Origin: an uncultured Bacteroides sp.
GTDB taxonomy: Bacteria; Bacteroidota; Bacteroidia; Bacteroidales; Bacteroidaceae
Assembly (NCBI GenBank): GCA_905197435.1
Contig: CAJJYX010000012.1
Location: forward strand, 1-32,184
Direction of reading: 5' to 3'
Length of the DNA stretch: 32,184 bases
In this document: piece after piece, positions 9,301 through 15,943 of the stretch
Layout: each line of letters begins with the position of its first letter
Numbering within the stretch: the stretch's first letter is position 1
Made by a program: the position numbers and the translations under genes
The notes under the pieces: model-generated
The model's database searches: none
The model's input: only the letters and a program-made list of their open reading frames with translations
What the model was told of the DNA's origin: nothing

Positions 9301-9391
9301 GGGGATAAATAGAGTTCAACTCCACTGCATAAAGTTGTATGCAAAACACTCCCAATAACAGCATTAACAAACTGTGTTTCAGCTTTTTCAT
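6374..9391 (-). CDS. Secreted double beta-helix plus SMP-30/NHL-like propeller protein, paralog A
   Basis: This 1005-residue protein is a tandem duplicate of the gene at 3339-6341, with the same domain order. It has a signal peptide (MKKLKHSLLMLLLGVFCIQLYAVE), beta-helix 1 starting near 45 (FTPENYAIKADGKMDVSDAL) and beta-helix 2 near 380 (NLRELGAKGDGETDD). The propeller starts near 722 (DSKGNVYFCDHRMRRIFKW, DKEGNLYVADGEIYVFDKDG). Segments such as ANAGTFYSA, KAG..DVGNELE, SPGWP.MMVD and WDNQYWSLW are shared almost unchanged with the paralog. The conserved core implies a common fold and related chemistry; differences cluster in loops (for example the insertion near VEEPRGWWNR), which could tune substrate choice. 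Two hairpins separate it from the upstream lipoprotein gene, so its level may be set independently of susCD. Confidence 0.85.
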   Translation of the reverse strand: MKKLKHSLLMLLLGVFCIQLYAVELNSIYPLKPNDPEAFYFTPENYAIKADGKMDVSDALQAAINQVKKEKNFGILFIPEGKYKISKTIYIPAAIRLIGYGKNRPEFILAKNSPGFQEEVADDKGKAKYMFWFTGGVVREGEKPRDANAGTFYSAMSNINLRIEDGNPHAVALRTHFAQHSFINYVAVYIGKGKAGLFDVGNELENVAFYGGDYGIYTTKSSPGWPVMMVDSYFEGQRVAALRCQESGLAMVNLYAKNVPAVFDIDPNYCDKLFLENSYFENVSGPAVVITNENNSNNQITFRNVYCKNVPTLAKYTRSNTTTNVSHKIYKIKSYDHGLQMDNMLDMPEYETLVDIEPIQKMPAAQLMDIPSLPAMATWVNLRELGAKGDGETDDTKAIQEAIDKYDNIYVPQGWYRITETLKMKPNTKLIGLHPFGTQFQLSESTAAFSGFGGPKAMVESSEGGTNMLLGIGINSGGYNYRAVGVKWMSNADSYMNDVKFVGGHGSLWKPKPGVEEPRGWWNRPSRISSPENPVSASGMDLAWDNQYWSLWVTNNGGGTFKDIWTASTYATSGFYANNTSTPGRVYAMSIEHHVRNEVRFNKVSNWKVYCMQTEEESRESMQCQPIEMDDCKDMTFANLYMFRVIRVDEPYHSSVRIRNCENIAFLNLHNYSQIKYTNNIAVFDVNKDIDIRPWELSRLIVTGKEPHQQPLNNEIGKVNQLASDFEFTEGIARDSKGNVYFCDHRMRRIFKWSVETNSLSLLADFPWKPSNLAFDSEDNLLVLFRYDAQPGYLINGKPEEMPVMPDTKGTSFSGYGNSAYTMRVYSIDPENPEETIKLLPRVPMGQVKNVYKALYPSNRWRDFHDFNEVSVYVPEMCFLAPDGKTIIPHYFDLSRSSSLLEAYPGKPFYTSDEYDRRMVKMDVANDGTLSNLSYFVEQGEFGSAVDKEGNLYVADGEIYVFDKDGKKKGMIRVPERPSTLQFGGKDGNTLFITGRSKFFGVRIK

Positions 9392-9397
9392 AATAAA

Positions 9398-9424
9398 TTG
9401 TTATCAAATTAGTTATTATAACAA
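9398..9424. repeat. Dyad TTGTTAT-N13-ATAACAA just upstream of the paralog A start
   Basis: A perfect 7-bp inverted repeat (9398-9404 with 9418-9424) sits 6 bases before the start codon, which is at 9389-9391 on the minus strand. It could be an operator half-site pair or a weak leader hairpin. It overlaps the base of the 9424-9458 hairpin by one base. Confidence 0.4.
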
Positions 9425-9458
9425 AGGCGTTCTATTCTTTCATCGGACAGAACGCCTT
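9424..9458 (-). terminator. Intergenic hairpin, candidate attenuator
   Basis: A perfect 10-bp stem (AAGGCGTTCT 9424-9433 with AGAACGCCTT 9449-9458) has a 15-base loop. Read on the minus strand it is followed by TGTTATAATAA, a weak T-rich tail. It is the second of two hairpins between the DUF3823 gene and the beta-helix genes. Confidence 0.5.
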
Positions 9459-9503
9459 CGTTTATTAAACATATTTTTCTTTCAAATAAGAAGAACCAAG
9501 AGA

Positions 9504-9558
9504 GTGTGTCCAAAACTAAAACTTACTATCATTTTGCTCTGTCAGGCTTTTGACACAC
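9504..9558 (-). terminator. Likely terminator after the DUF3823 gene
   Basis: GTGTGTC (9504-9510) pairs with GACACAC (9552-9558), and AAAA (9512-9515) with TTTT (9548-9551), with one bulged base. On the minus strand the stem is followed by TCTCTTGGTTCTTCTTATTTG, a pyrimidine-rich tail. It lies 14 bases past the stop of the DUF3823 gene. Confidence 0.55.
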
Positions 9559-9572
9559 CCCCAATCAGCCTT

Positions 9573-10292
9573 TTAGAAAGGTATAGAAACTAACGGACTA
9601 TAATTATGACGTATCGTTCCTACGTTAGAAATACTCGCTTTTGCACCAATACGGAAGTAATAGTTCTTGCCCGTGTATTTGAAAGAGCTCTGATTGGCTG
9701 CGACATCAATGGTCAACGTATAAGTTTCAGACGGGTCGATATCAATAGGAGTGCTAAAGTCTATCTTATCGGTGTCACCGGTCAAACCAAACTTCACGAT
9801 ATTGCCTACCCACATATCCGAGAAAGCAAACAACTGGACGGAAGCAAGCTTTTCGTCACCTTTTCCACCTTCCAATGAGAATGTGGCTACTATTTGATTG
9901 CCATTTTTCTCAATCTTCGGATTCTTGATGCGGATATAGGGAGTTACCTTAAAATCCTTGGTATTGTCACCCTTCTTCACTACTACATCTTTTTCTTCAA
10001 AAGCATAGCAGTTGTTGTTTTCCATACGGATGTCATACGTGGCGGCAAAAACCATATTATTACGGTATTCGCCCGTATTCATAATTCTCCAGCTTTGGCT
10101 TTGCGGATTTTCGAATCCTAATTCCACCACCTTCAGTTCACCTCCATCCTGGACATCCATTCCGACCAACTCACCGGTCTGGGCATCAATGATAGAACCG
10201 TGAATGGAGGCGTTGGGAGCTTCGTAATTATCTATTTCACAAGATGTCAATGCAAATAAACAGCATGAAATCAATAACAGTATTTTTTTCAT
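9573..10292 (-). CDS. DUF3823-type surface lipoprotein of the SusCD locus
   Basis: The 239-residue protein has the lipoprotein signal MKKILLLISCCLFALTSC, with Cys18 the lipidated residue. It is followed by EIDNYEAPNASIHGSIIDAQTGELV, the N-terminal carboxypeptidase-regulatory-like strand pattern of DUF3823 proteins found directly after SusD in many Bacteroides loci. The rest is beta-rich, with a second Ig-like half (~115-239: PKIEKNGNQIVATFSLEGG ... YYFRIGAKA). It lies 20 bases after susD in the same transcript. By position it is expected on the outer surface as an accessory glycan-binding protein (SusE/F-like role). That role is inferred, since no binding residues can be named. Confidence 0.82.
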   Translation of the reverse strand: MKKILLLISCCLFALTSCEIDNYEAPNASIHGSIIDAQTGELVGMDVQDGGELKVVELGFENPQSQSWRIMNTGEYRNNMVFAATYDIRMENNNCYAFEEKDVVVKKGDNTKDFKVTPYIRIKNPKIEKNGNQIVATFSLEGGKGDEKLASVQLFAFSDMWVGNIVKFGLTGDTDKIDFSTPIDIDPSETYTLTIDVAANQSSFKYTGKNYYFRIGAKASISNVGTIRHNYSPLVSIPF

Positions 10293-10312
10293 AATCTTCT
10301 AAGAATTTAGTA

Positions 10313-12277
10313 TTAATAACCAGGGTTCTGAACTAAGCCATTGGTAGCCGTTCCGGGAATACTCCGATAATAAGACTGAGGAGTAAAGGTGCGGCCGTTC
10401 TGTTTTTCATCGCCGTGGAAATTTGCACGAACGAAGATATACGAAGGTGTAGCGGTGCGCAAGTCAATCATAGGAACAAGAGCCGAACGCATACCTCCGT
10501 TATAGTATATGTGATTGTCGCGACGACGAACCATGTCCCAGAAACGTTTTCCTTCAAAAGCCAGTTCCACACGGCGTTCCTTCAAGACATTCTCCAAAGT
10601 AAGCGGAATATTGTCTTTGTGAGCTGCACGATGACGAAGGTCGTTCAGCAGAGCAGCAGCCTTGGTGCGGTCACCCTTACCACTTTCAACTACAGCTTCG
10701 GCATAATCCAGATAAACTTCAGCCAGACGGATGTCAATAAACGGCGTAGTCACAGAGTTGTCAGAGCTGGACAGAGAAGAAAATTTCTCTTCTTCCATGT
10801 ACTTACGTACAGAGAATCCTGTAGTGGTATAGTTACCATTCTCCGAATTACCTATATTGCCGAAACCGGAGTAACCGCTCGTGCCTTCCGCTCCAAAAGC
10901 AAAATAAGTCTTTCCATCCTTACCTTGAGCAGATGAATTATTATAGACAATGACCTCACCATTGGACCGCACCAAACCACCTTGCATGATGATGGGCACA
11001 TTCGCATATGTTGCTCCGGGAACAATGATACTGGCCTGCAAACGAGCATCCTTATTCTGGAAAGGTTCAGACAAACTGCTGTACTGGATATAAGGGTCGC
11101 TGGATTTTACATTACCAGCCAACTGCACATTGGGCACATTGGTCTCGTTGCCATCCGCACGTGTCTTGATAGGAGCACTCTTGCCTGTACCATCATCGGT
11201 ATAGTCTTCAAACAAATCTACCAAGTCGAGAGTAGGACTGAAACGTCCATAACGCAAAGCACCCGGATTCACTTGTGCCAAACTGTAGAACAATGACCAG
11301 CCATGACCGGAATAGTTGTTATTAACTGAACCGTCTACATAACCACGGGCCAACAACACCTCATCCACCGGTGTGGTCTGGATGAAAAGCTTTTGGAAAT
11401 TCTCACGAGCTTCGGCCACACTTGCCGGATTTGCCCCATACAAGGAACCTCCATAATTGTTCAGTATCTCTTCGGCTGCCGAAATACATTCGCCATAAAA
11501 ATAATCGGCTTCACTCTTGTCTATACCGACCAATTTCTGTGTAACTGCCTCACCTGCCAACGGAGCTTTGTCCCAGTATTTGGCCAAAGAAGCAGCAAAC
11601 AATGCCGTACGTGACTTCATACCCAATGCGCCCCATTTAGTAAACCGATAACCATCACGGACTGCAGGAAGATCTTTGGCTACTTCACCAAATTCATTGA
11701 TGATGAATTTCCAAGTATCCGCCTCCGTGCTACGGGGCACTTTCAAAGCATCCGGGTTGCCCGGTACATAGTCGCCATCCTGCACACGGTCAATGATAGG
11801 TACACCACCATAGCGCTTAGCCAAACCGAAATAAATATAGGCACGGGCAAAACGAGCCTCAGCAATCATGCGAGTGGCGTCTTCTTGATTCAAGATACCT
11901 TTCTCCAATGAAGACTTTATCGTTTCTATAAAAATATTCACCTGACGGATATCACTATAAGGCCAATATTCAAAGTTCTCCGTAATGCCACCGCCACCTT
12001 CGCTACGCGCAGCCTCGTCGGAGAGGAAAGCTATATTGGAAGTACCATTCACACCGTCGTAGTTACGTCTGTTGAAGCCTGTGTATGGACGGAAAGTAAA
12101 ATCTTCCATAGGCACCGTGGCATACACATTTGCCAGCAGGGCTTTCACACCACCATCAGTCTCTGTCAGCCGGTCTCCCGGCACTTTATCAAGAGGCTCT
12201 AATTCCAGAAAACTATCACAACTCGAAAATCCTACAAGAGCACAAAATGCCAAAGCGGATAATATGTTTTTCTTCAT
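10313..12277 (-). CDS. susD: SusD/RagB-family glycan-binding lipoprotein
   Basis: The protein has 654 residues. The signal MKKNILSALAFCALVGFSSC ends in a lipobox with lipidated Cys20 and is followed by DSFLELEPLDKVPGDRLTETDGG, the typical SusD N-terminus. Helical TPR-like segments follow (ARMIAEARFARAYIYFGLAKRYGGVPII, a hallmark of the family). The C-terminal SusD block contains FIDIRLAEVYLDYAEAVVESG, LNDLRHRAAHK, LKERRVELAFEGKRFWDMVRR and a final NPGY. SusD caps the SusC channel and hands glycan to it at the cell surface. At 654 residues it is longer than the ~550 of starch SusD, with extra loop sequence in the middle. It starts 13 bases after the SusC stop, so it is co-transcribed. The glycan is not predictable from sequence. 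Confidence 0.96.
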   Translation of the reverse strand: MKKNILSALAFCALVGFSSCDSFLELEPLDKVPGDRLTETDGGVKALLANVYATVPMEDFTFRPYTGFNRRNYDGVNGTSNIAFLSDEAARSEGGGGITENFEYWPYSDIRQVNIFIETIKSSLEKGILNQEDATRMIAEARFARAYIYFGLAKRYGGVPIIDRVQDGDYVPGNPDALKVPRSTEADTWKFIINEFGEVAKDLPAVRDGYRFTKWGALGMKSRTALFAASLAKYWDKAPLAGEAVTQKLVGIDKSEADYFYGECISAAEEILNNYGGSLYGANPASVAEARENFQKLFIQTTPVDEVLLARGYVDGSVNNNYSGHGWSLFYSLAQVNPGALRYGRFSPTLDLVDLFEDYTDDGTGKSAPIKTRADGNETNVPNVQLAGNVKSSDPYIQYSSLSEPFQNKDARLQASIIVPGATYANVPIIMQGGLVRSNGEVIVYNNSSAQGKDGKTYFAFGAEGTSGYSGFGNIGNSENGNYTTTGFSVRKYMEEEKFSSLSSSDNSVTTPFIDIRLAEVYLDYAEAVVESGKGDRTKAAALLNDLRHRAAHKDNIPLTLENVLKERRVELAFEGKRFWDMVRRRDNHIYYNGGMRSALVPMIDLRTATPSYIFVRANFHGDEKQNGRTFTPQSYYRSIPGTATNGLVQNPGY

Positions 12278-12290
12278 AACAATCTAAGCG

Positions 12291-15200
12291 TTAAAAATTA
12301 ATATTCAAACCAATATTATATGCCTTCATCAACGGATAAGCCAAGCTGGCACCCCAGTCGCGTTCTTCACGTTCAGGATCCGCATCTTTCAGCAAAGAAT
12401 TACAGAATGTCAAAAGGTTGAAACCATTTACAAACACGCGGAGGTCACTGATGCCGACCTTACGAGTGAGATTTTTGGGAAGCGTGTAACCCAATTCCAA
12501 GCTCTTCAAACGCAGGTAAGTAGCATTCGGATTCCAGAAAGGAATGGCACCCACGCCCCAGCTGTTACCATTATCTTGCGTACCGGTAAAATCACGACGC
12601 AAAGCGGGATACTTACCTGATACCCACTGAGTAGAAGGATTGTAAGGGTCATCGGTAATATTAGCTGTATGCCAACGATTCATGTACTTCTTCATCAATG
12701 TGGGGTTTGTCTTGGAACCATAACCGAATACGTCATCATTGGCATAACCGATTACATAACCGGCAGCACCCTGGAACAAGATGTTCAAGTCAAAACTCTT
12801 ATAAGTAAATCCTAAATTCAAACCGAACTGATAAGGAGGATTGGCTCCGGCACGGCGTGATTCGGGCAATTGGTCTTCGTATGAAATCACTCCGTCACCA
12901 TTACGGTCGACAATGCGGAACGAACCCGGGAGCATCATGGAGTTACCATTGCTGCCACCATAAAGAGGAGCCTTCTCAAATTCAGAAATAGACTGGAACT
13001 GCCCATCCGTCTTCTGAATCCACATACCACCACCACTATGATTCCACATACCACCGATGGTACGGTTCTCGTAACCATTCAAATAGCGGTCCATTGAACT
13101 CTGGTAAGGAGAGTGTTCCACTTTCAGATATTTATAACGAGTGAAGGAATAGTTGGCGCTGATGGTATATCCAAAGTCCTTACCGATTTTACCACGTGTA
13201 CCGAGTTCAATCTCCAAACCTCTGTTTTCTTCAGAGTTGATATTCTCTTTCGGGAAGCTTGCACCGAAAGTATTGGGAATATCCTGAAGACGGCTTGCCA
13301 ACAAACCATCGTTGACACGGCGATAGATTTCAAATGTACCGAACAGTTTTCCGTTCCACAAGTCAAAATCCAAACCAAGGTTGGCAGTCTTTGTCACAAC
13401 CCATGACAGATTGTCAAGCACTACTCCCGGAGCCACCATACCCATAGTCAACTTGGTACCATCAAGTACATATCCACTGCTACCTTGTGTATAAGCAGCC
13501 ACATATTGGAATGGATCACCAGCATCGTATCCACTCTTACCGTAAGAAACACGAAGCTTCATGTTAGAAACAAACGGCAATTTCTCTTTCATGAATTTCT
13601 CTTCCGAGATACGCCATCCGGCACTTACCGAGGGGAAGAAAGCCCAACGATGACCCGGTGCATAGCGATAGGAACCATCGTAACGTCCGACAACTTCCAA
13701 CAGGTACTTGCCTGCAAAGTCATAATTGGCACGCAACAAATATGCAGCCAAACGAGTTTCGTTGCGGTAACCGCTATTGGTTGCCGTACTGGCATCAGCC
13801 TGATTCAGAATGTCATTACTGAAATAGCCATCGTACAAGCGACGTCCATACAATTCATCGTAGCGGCTGCCTGACGCTTCAACAACACCTGTAACATTCA
13901 GGTTGTGCTTGCCAAAGCTATTCATGTAGTTCACCTGTGCACGTCCATAAAGTTTTTGGAACACGCCCATCGTGTTCTGATAACGGTCCTGACCATAAGT
14001 CTTGGTAGGTTGATTGGTGAAATAATCGTACAACTGATAAGACTTCTGCAATTCGGAGTTATTACGGTTGTTACCGTCGAAAGAACCTACAACACCTACA
14101 GTCAGCCCTTCTACGAAAGGCACTTTCCAAGTCAAATCAATGTCTGCCGAATAGTTCACGCCCCGATTACGGCGATAACCATCTTTATCCGGATCAACCA
14201 GAGCTGCCGCATTCTTACTTTCGGGCGCAATGTCGGAATAGTGATCGGTAGAACCGATAGCATAAGGACCAACACCACGGTCGTTTACCAACAAGGTCTT
14301 GAATGTCCACATAAAGTCTTCTCTAGGACGCTGTGTCTGATTCCAACGACCGGCGACCTTTACATTCATAGTCAATCCCTTAGCCAGCTCAGCCGATACA
14401 TTGGAACGGAAAGTGAAACGTTCATAATACTGGATGCCACTCTTCAACAAACCATTATCCCGATTGTAACCGGCGCTGACAAAATATTTCACTTTATCAT
14501 TGCCACCGCGTACAGAAAGGGTGTGATTGGTGGCAAAAGCCAACTTGTTCATATACATATCAATCCAATCCCAGTCTTGATAGCCTTCCACCCCGTTCTT
14601 ATACTTGTCCAGAACGTCTTGTGAATAAACCTCGGCTTTCTTTCCATTACGGCTCATCTCATTTTCCATCACACGGAACGTGTAAGCATCCACCGTTTCT
14701 TCCATACCCGTAGCATGTTTCATACCAAACAATCCTGAATATGAAACGCGTGTCTTTTCTGAAGCTCCCTGCTTGGTAGTAACGATGATAACACCGTTGG
14801 CAGAGTTCATACCATAAATGGCAGCCGAAGCATCTTTCAGAATAGAAATACTCTCAATATCCTCGGAATTGAGCTGAGCGAACTCTTCGTATTCGCGCGT
14901 TACACCGTCAATAACAATCAACGGATTGCCGCCACCACGAATACTGATCATGTTATCGAAAGTACCCGGTTCACCGGTTTTCTGACGAATCATAAGACCC
15001 GGCATCTTACCTTGGATGTTATTGATAAGGTTCTCACTCTTGGTTGTCTGAATACTTTCTGAAGTAATGGCTGTCACAGCACCTGTCAACGACTGTTTTT
15101 TCTGTACACCATAACCTACTACTACCACTTCATCCAACACCTCGGCATCTTCGGCCAAAACAATATTAAAAGAAGTTTTGCCTCCTACACGGACTTCCTG

Positions 15201-15788
15201 AGTCTTATAGCCCACATAACTTACGACAAGAGTCGCATCCGGAGCCACATTGCTCAAAGTAAAATTACCGTCAACGTCTGTTATGACACCGTTGGTAGTC
15301 CCTTTCACCAGAATACTGGCACCGATCACCGGTTCACCGGTTGCATCGACAACAGAACCTTTCACCGTTGTGGTCTGCATCGTTGACTGCACGCTATCGG
15401 CTCCTATAGCCTTATCATAAAGGATTATGTTACGGTCCAACACCTTATAGCCAACATTGGTTCCTTTGAACACATCGTTCAGGACCTTAAATATAGTCTT
15501 GTTATTCGCCTGGACCGATACCCGGCGCTTAACATCAATCTGCTTGTTGTTGTAGAAAAATACAAATTCAGTACCCTGTTCCAATTCTGTCAGTACTTCA
15601 TCAACGGTCTTGTCCTCAAGAGCAATGTTTACCATTGCCTTTTGGGCATAACCTTCATTGGCAAAAGTCATACCAACCAAACAAAACAACATAAATAATG
15701 TGCATCTCATAGCAAGAGGAATTTTTTTCATGCATCTCATCAGGACACTTTTCGCCCTAAATGATTGGATACAATAGTGTTTTTTCAT
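12291..15788 (-). CDS. susC: SusC/RagA TonB-dependent transporter with STN signalling domain
   Basis: The protein has 1165 residues. Its signal peptide (LFMLFCLVGMTFANEGYAQ) is preceded by a long N-terminal tail, and Met20 (codon at 15729-15731) is a plausible alternative start. Domains in order: STN/secretin-TonB short N-domain ~50-125 (IALEDKTVDEVLTELEQGTE); carboxypeptidase-regulatory-like domain ~141-222 (VKGSVVDATGEPVIGASILV); TonB-box-like EVVVVGYGVQKK; plug ~230-340 (IQGKMPGLMIRQK, LIVIDGVTREYEE, ILKDASAAIYG); then a 22-strand-type barrel ending in a terminal Phe. It imports an oligosaccharide across the outer membrane. The STN domain marks it as a signal-transducing member that contacts a FecR-type anti-sigma factor, matching fecR directly upstream. 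The leader is covered by a predicted antisense RNA. Confidence 0.97.
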   Translation of the reverse strand: MKKHYCIQSFRAKSVLMRCMKKIPLAMRCTLFMLFCLVGMTFANEGYAQKAMVNIALEDKTVDEVLTELEQGTEFVFFYNNKQIDVKRRVSVQANNKTIFKVLNDVFKGTNVGYKVLDRNIILYDKAIGADSVQSTMQTTTVKGSVVDATGEPVIGASILVKGTTNGVITDVDGNFTLSNVAPDATLVVSYVGYKTQEVRVGGKTSFNIVLAEDAEVLDEVVVVGYGVQKKQSLTGAVTAITSESIQTTKSENLINNIQGKMPGLMIRQKTGEPGTFDNMISIRGGGNPLIVIDGVTREYEEFAQLNSEDIESISILKDASAAIYGMNSANGVIIVTTKQGASEKTRVSYSGLFGMKHATGMEETVDAYTFRVMENEMSRNGKKAEVYSQDVLDKYKNGVEGYQDWDWIDMYMNKLAFATNHTLSVRGGNDKVKYFVSAGYNRDNGLLKSGIQYYERFTFRSNVSAELAKGLTMNVKVAGRWNQTQRPREDFMWTFKTLLVNDRGVGPYAIGSTDHYSDIAPESKNAAALVDPDKDGYRRNRGVNYSADIDLTWKVPFVEGLTVGVVGSFDGNNRNNSELQKSYQLYDYFTNQPTKTYGQDRYQNTMGVFQKLYGRAQVNYMNSFGKHNLNVTGVVEASGSRYDELYGRRLYDGYFSNDILNQADASTATNSGYRNETRLAAYLLRANYDFAGKYLLEVVGRYDGSYRYAPGHRWAFFPSVSAGWRISEEKFMKEKLPFVSNMKLRVSYGKSGYDAGDPFQYVAAYTQGSSGYVLDGTKLTMGMVAPGVVLDNLSWVVTKTANLGLDFDLWNGKLFGTFEIYRRVNDGLLASRLQDIPNTFGASFPKENINSEENRGLEIELGTRGKIGKDFGYTISANYSFTRYKYLKVEHSPYQSSMDRYLNGYENRTIGGMWNHSGGGMWIQKTDGQFQSISEFEKAPLYGGSNGNSMMLPGSFRIVDRNGDGVISYEDQLPESRRAGANPPYQFGLNLGFTYKSFDLNILFQGAAGYVIGYANDDVFGYGSKTNPTLMKKYMNRWHTANITDDPYNPSTQWVSGKYPALRRDFTGTQDNGNSWGVGAIPFWNPNATYLRLKSLELGYTLPKNLTRKVGISDLRVFVNGFNLLTFCNSLLKDADPEREERDWGASLAYPLMKAYNIGLNINF

Positions 15789-15795
15789 AATTTTG
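15764..15795 (+). promoter_or_regulatory. Plus-strand promoter antisense to the susC start
   Basis: TAATTTTG at 15788-15795 is a perfect TAnnTTTG -7 box. ATTG at 15764-15767 is one base off the TTTG -33 box, with a 20-base spacer. It points away from susC coding sense and overlaps its start codon. There is no plus-strand gene ahead of it until the sigma factor more than 1 kb away, but a terminator is about 100 bases downstream. Confidence 0.6.
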
Positions 15796-15827
15796 CATTG
15801 ATTTTATGTGAAAAAATAAAGTTTCTT

Positions 15828-15847
15828 TATCTGTCGCCAAACAGATA
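15828..15847. repeat. Small hairpin with CGCCAA loop in the susC leader
   Basis: TATCTGT (15828-15834) is exactly complementary to ACAGATA (15841-15847) around the loop CGCCAA (15835-15840). On the susC mRNA strand the loop reads UUGGCG. Confidence 0.7.
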
Positions 15848-15866
15848 TTTAAAAGTTACTATGTTT

Positions 15867-15907
15867 CATGCAGAGAAATGCGCCAACATTTTTCTGCATG
15901 TTTTTTT
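15867..15907 (+). terminator. Intrinsic terminator of the antisense RNA
   Basis: CATGCAGAGAAATG (15867-15880) pairs with CATTTTTCTGCATG (15887-15900), 14 positions with a single G-U pair, around the loop CGCCAA. It is followed directly by seven Ts (15901-15907). The T-run exists only in the plus direction, so the terminator serves transcription antisense to susC. Confidence 0.82.
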
Positions 15908-15943
15908 AAGCAAGCTACTGTTTCATCATACTATTTTTTAAGG

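Larger units (their letters stand above)
15801..15907 (+). ncRNA. Predicted cis-antisense small RNA over the susC leader (DonS-like)
   Basis: A promoter at 15764-15795 predicts a transcript starting near 15801. A 14-bp stem with a seven-T tail ends it at 15907, giving about 107 bases. It is fully complementary to the fecR-susC intergenic region, that is, to the 5' leader of susC mRNA. Cis-antisense RNAs at this position, between anti-sigma and susC genes, are known repressors of Bacteroides utilization loci (DonS of B. fragilis is the named example). Internal hairpins: 15828-15834 with 15841-15847 and 15867-15880 with 15887-15900, both closing the same loop CGCCAA. The promoter and terminator are seen; transcription and function are inferred. 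Confidence 0.6.

Noticed and set aside
3339..9391. Calling the two large paralogs pectate lyases or GH28 polygalacturonases
   Set aside because: The pectate-lyase-3 profile name reflects the beta-helix fold only. No GH28 or pectate lyase catalytic motif is seen, and the double-helix layout is closer to GH55.
9504..9558. Terminal inverted repeat of an insertion sequence (GTGTGTC ... GACACAC)
   Set aside because: The arms are 40 bases apart with no transposase between or near them, and the position after a stop codon fits a terminator.
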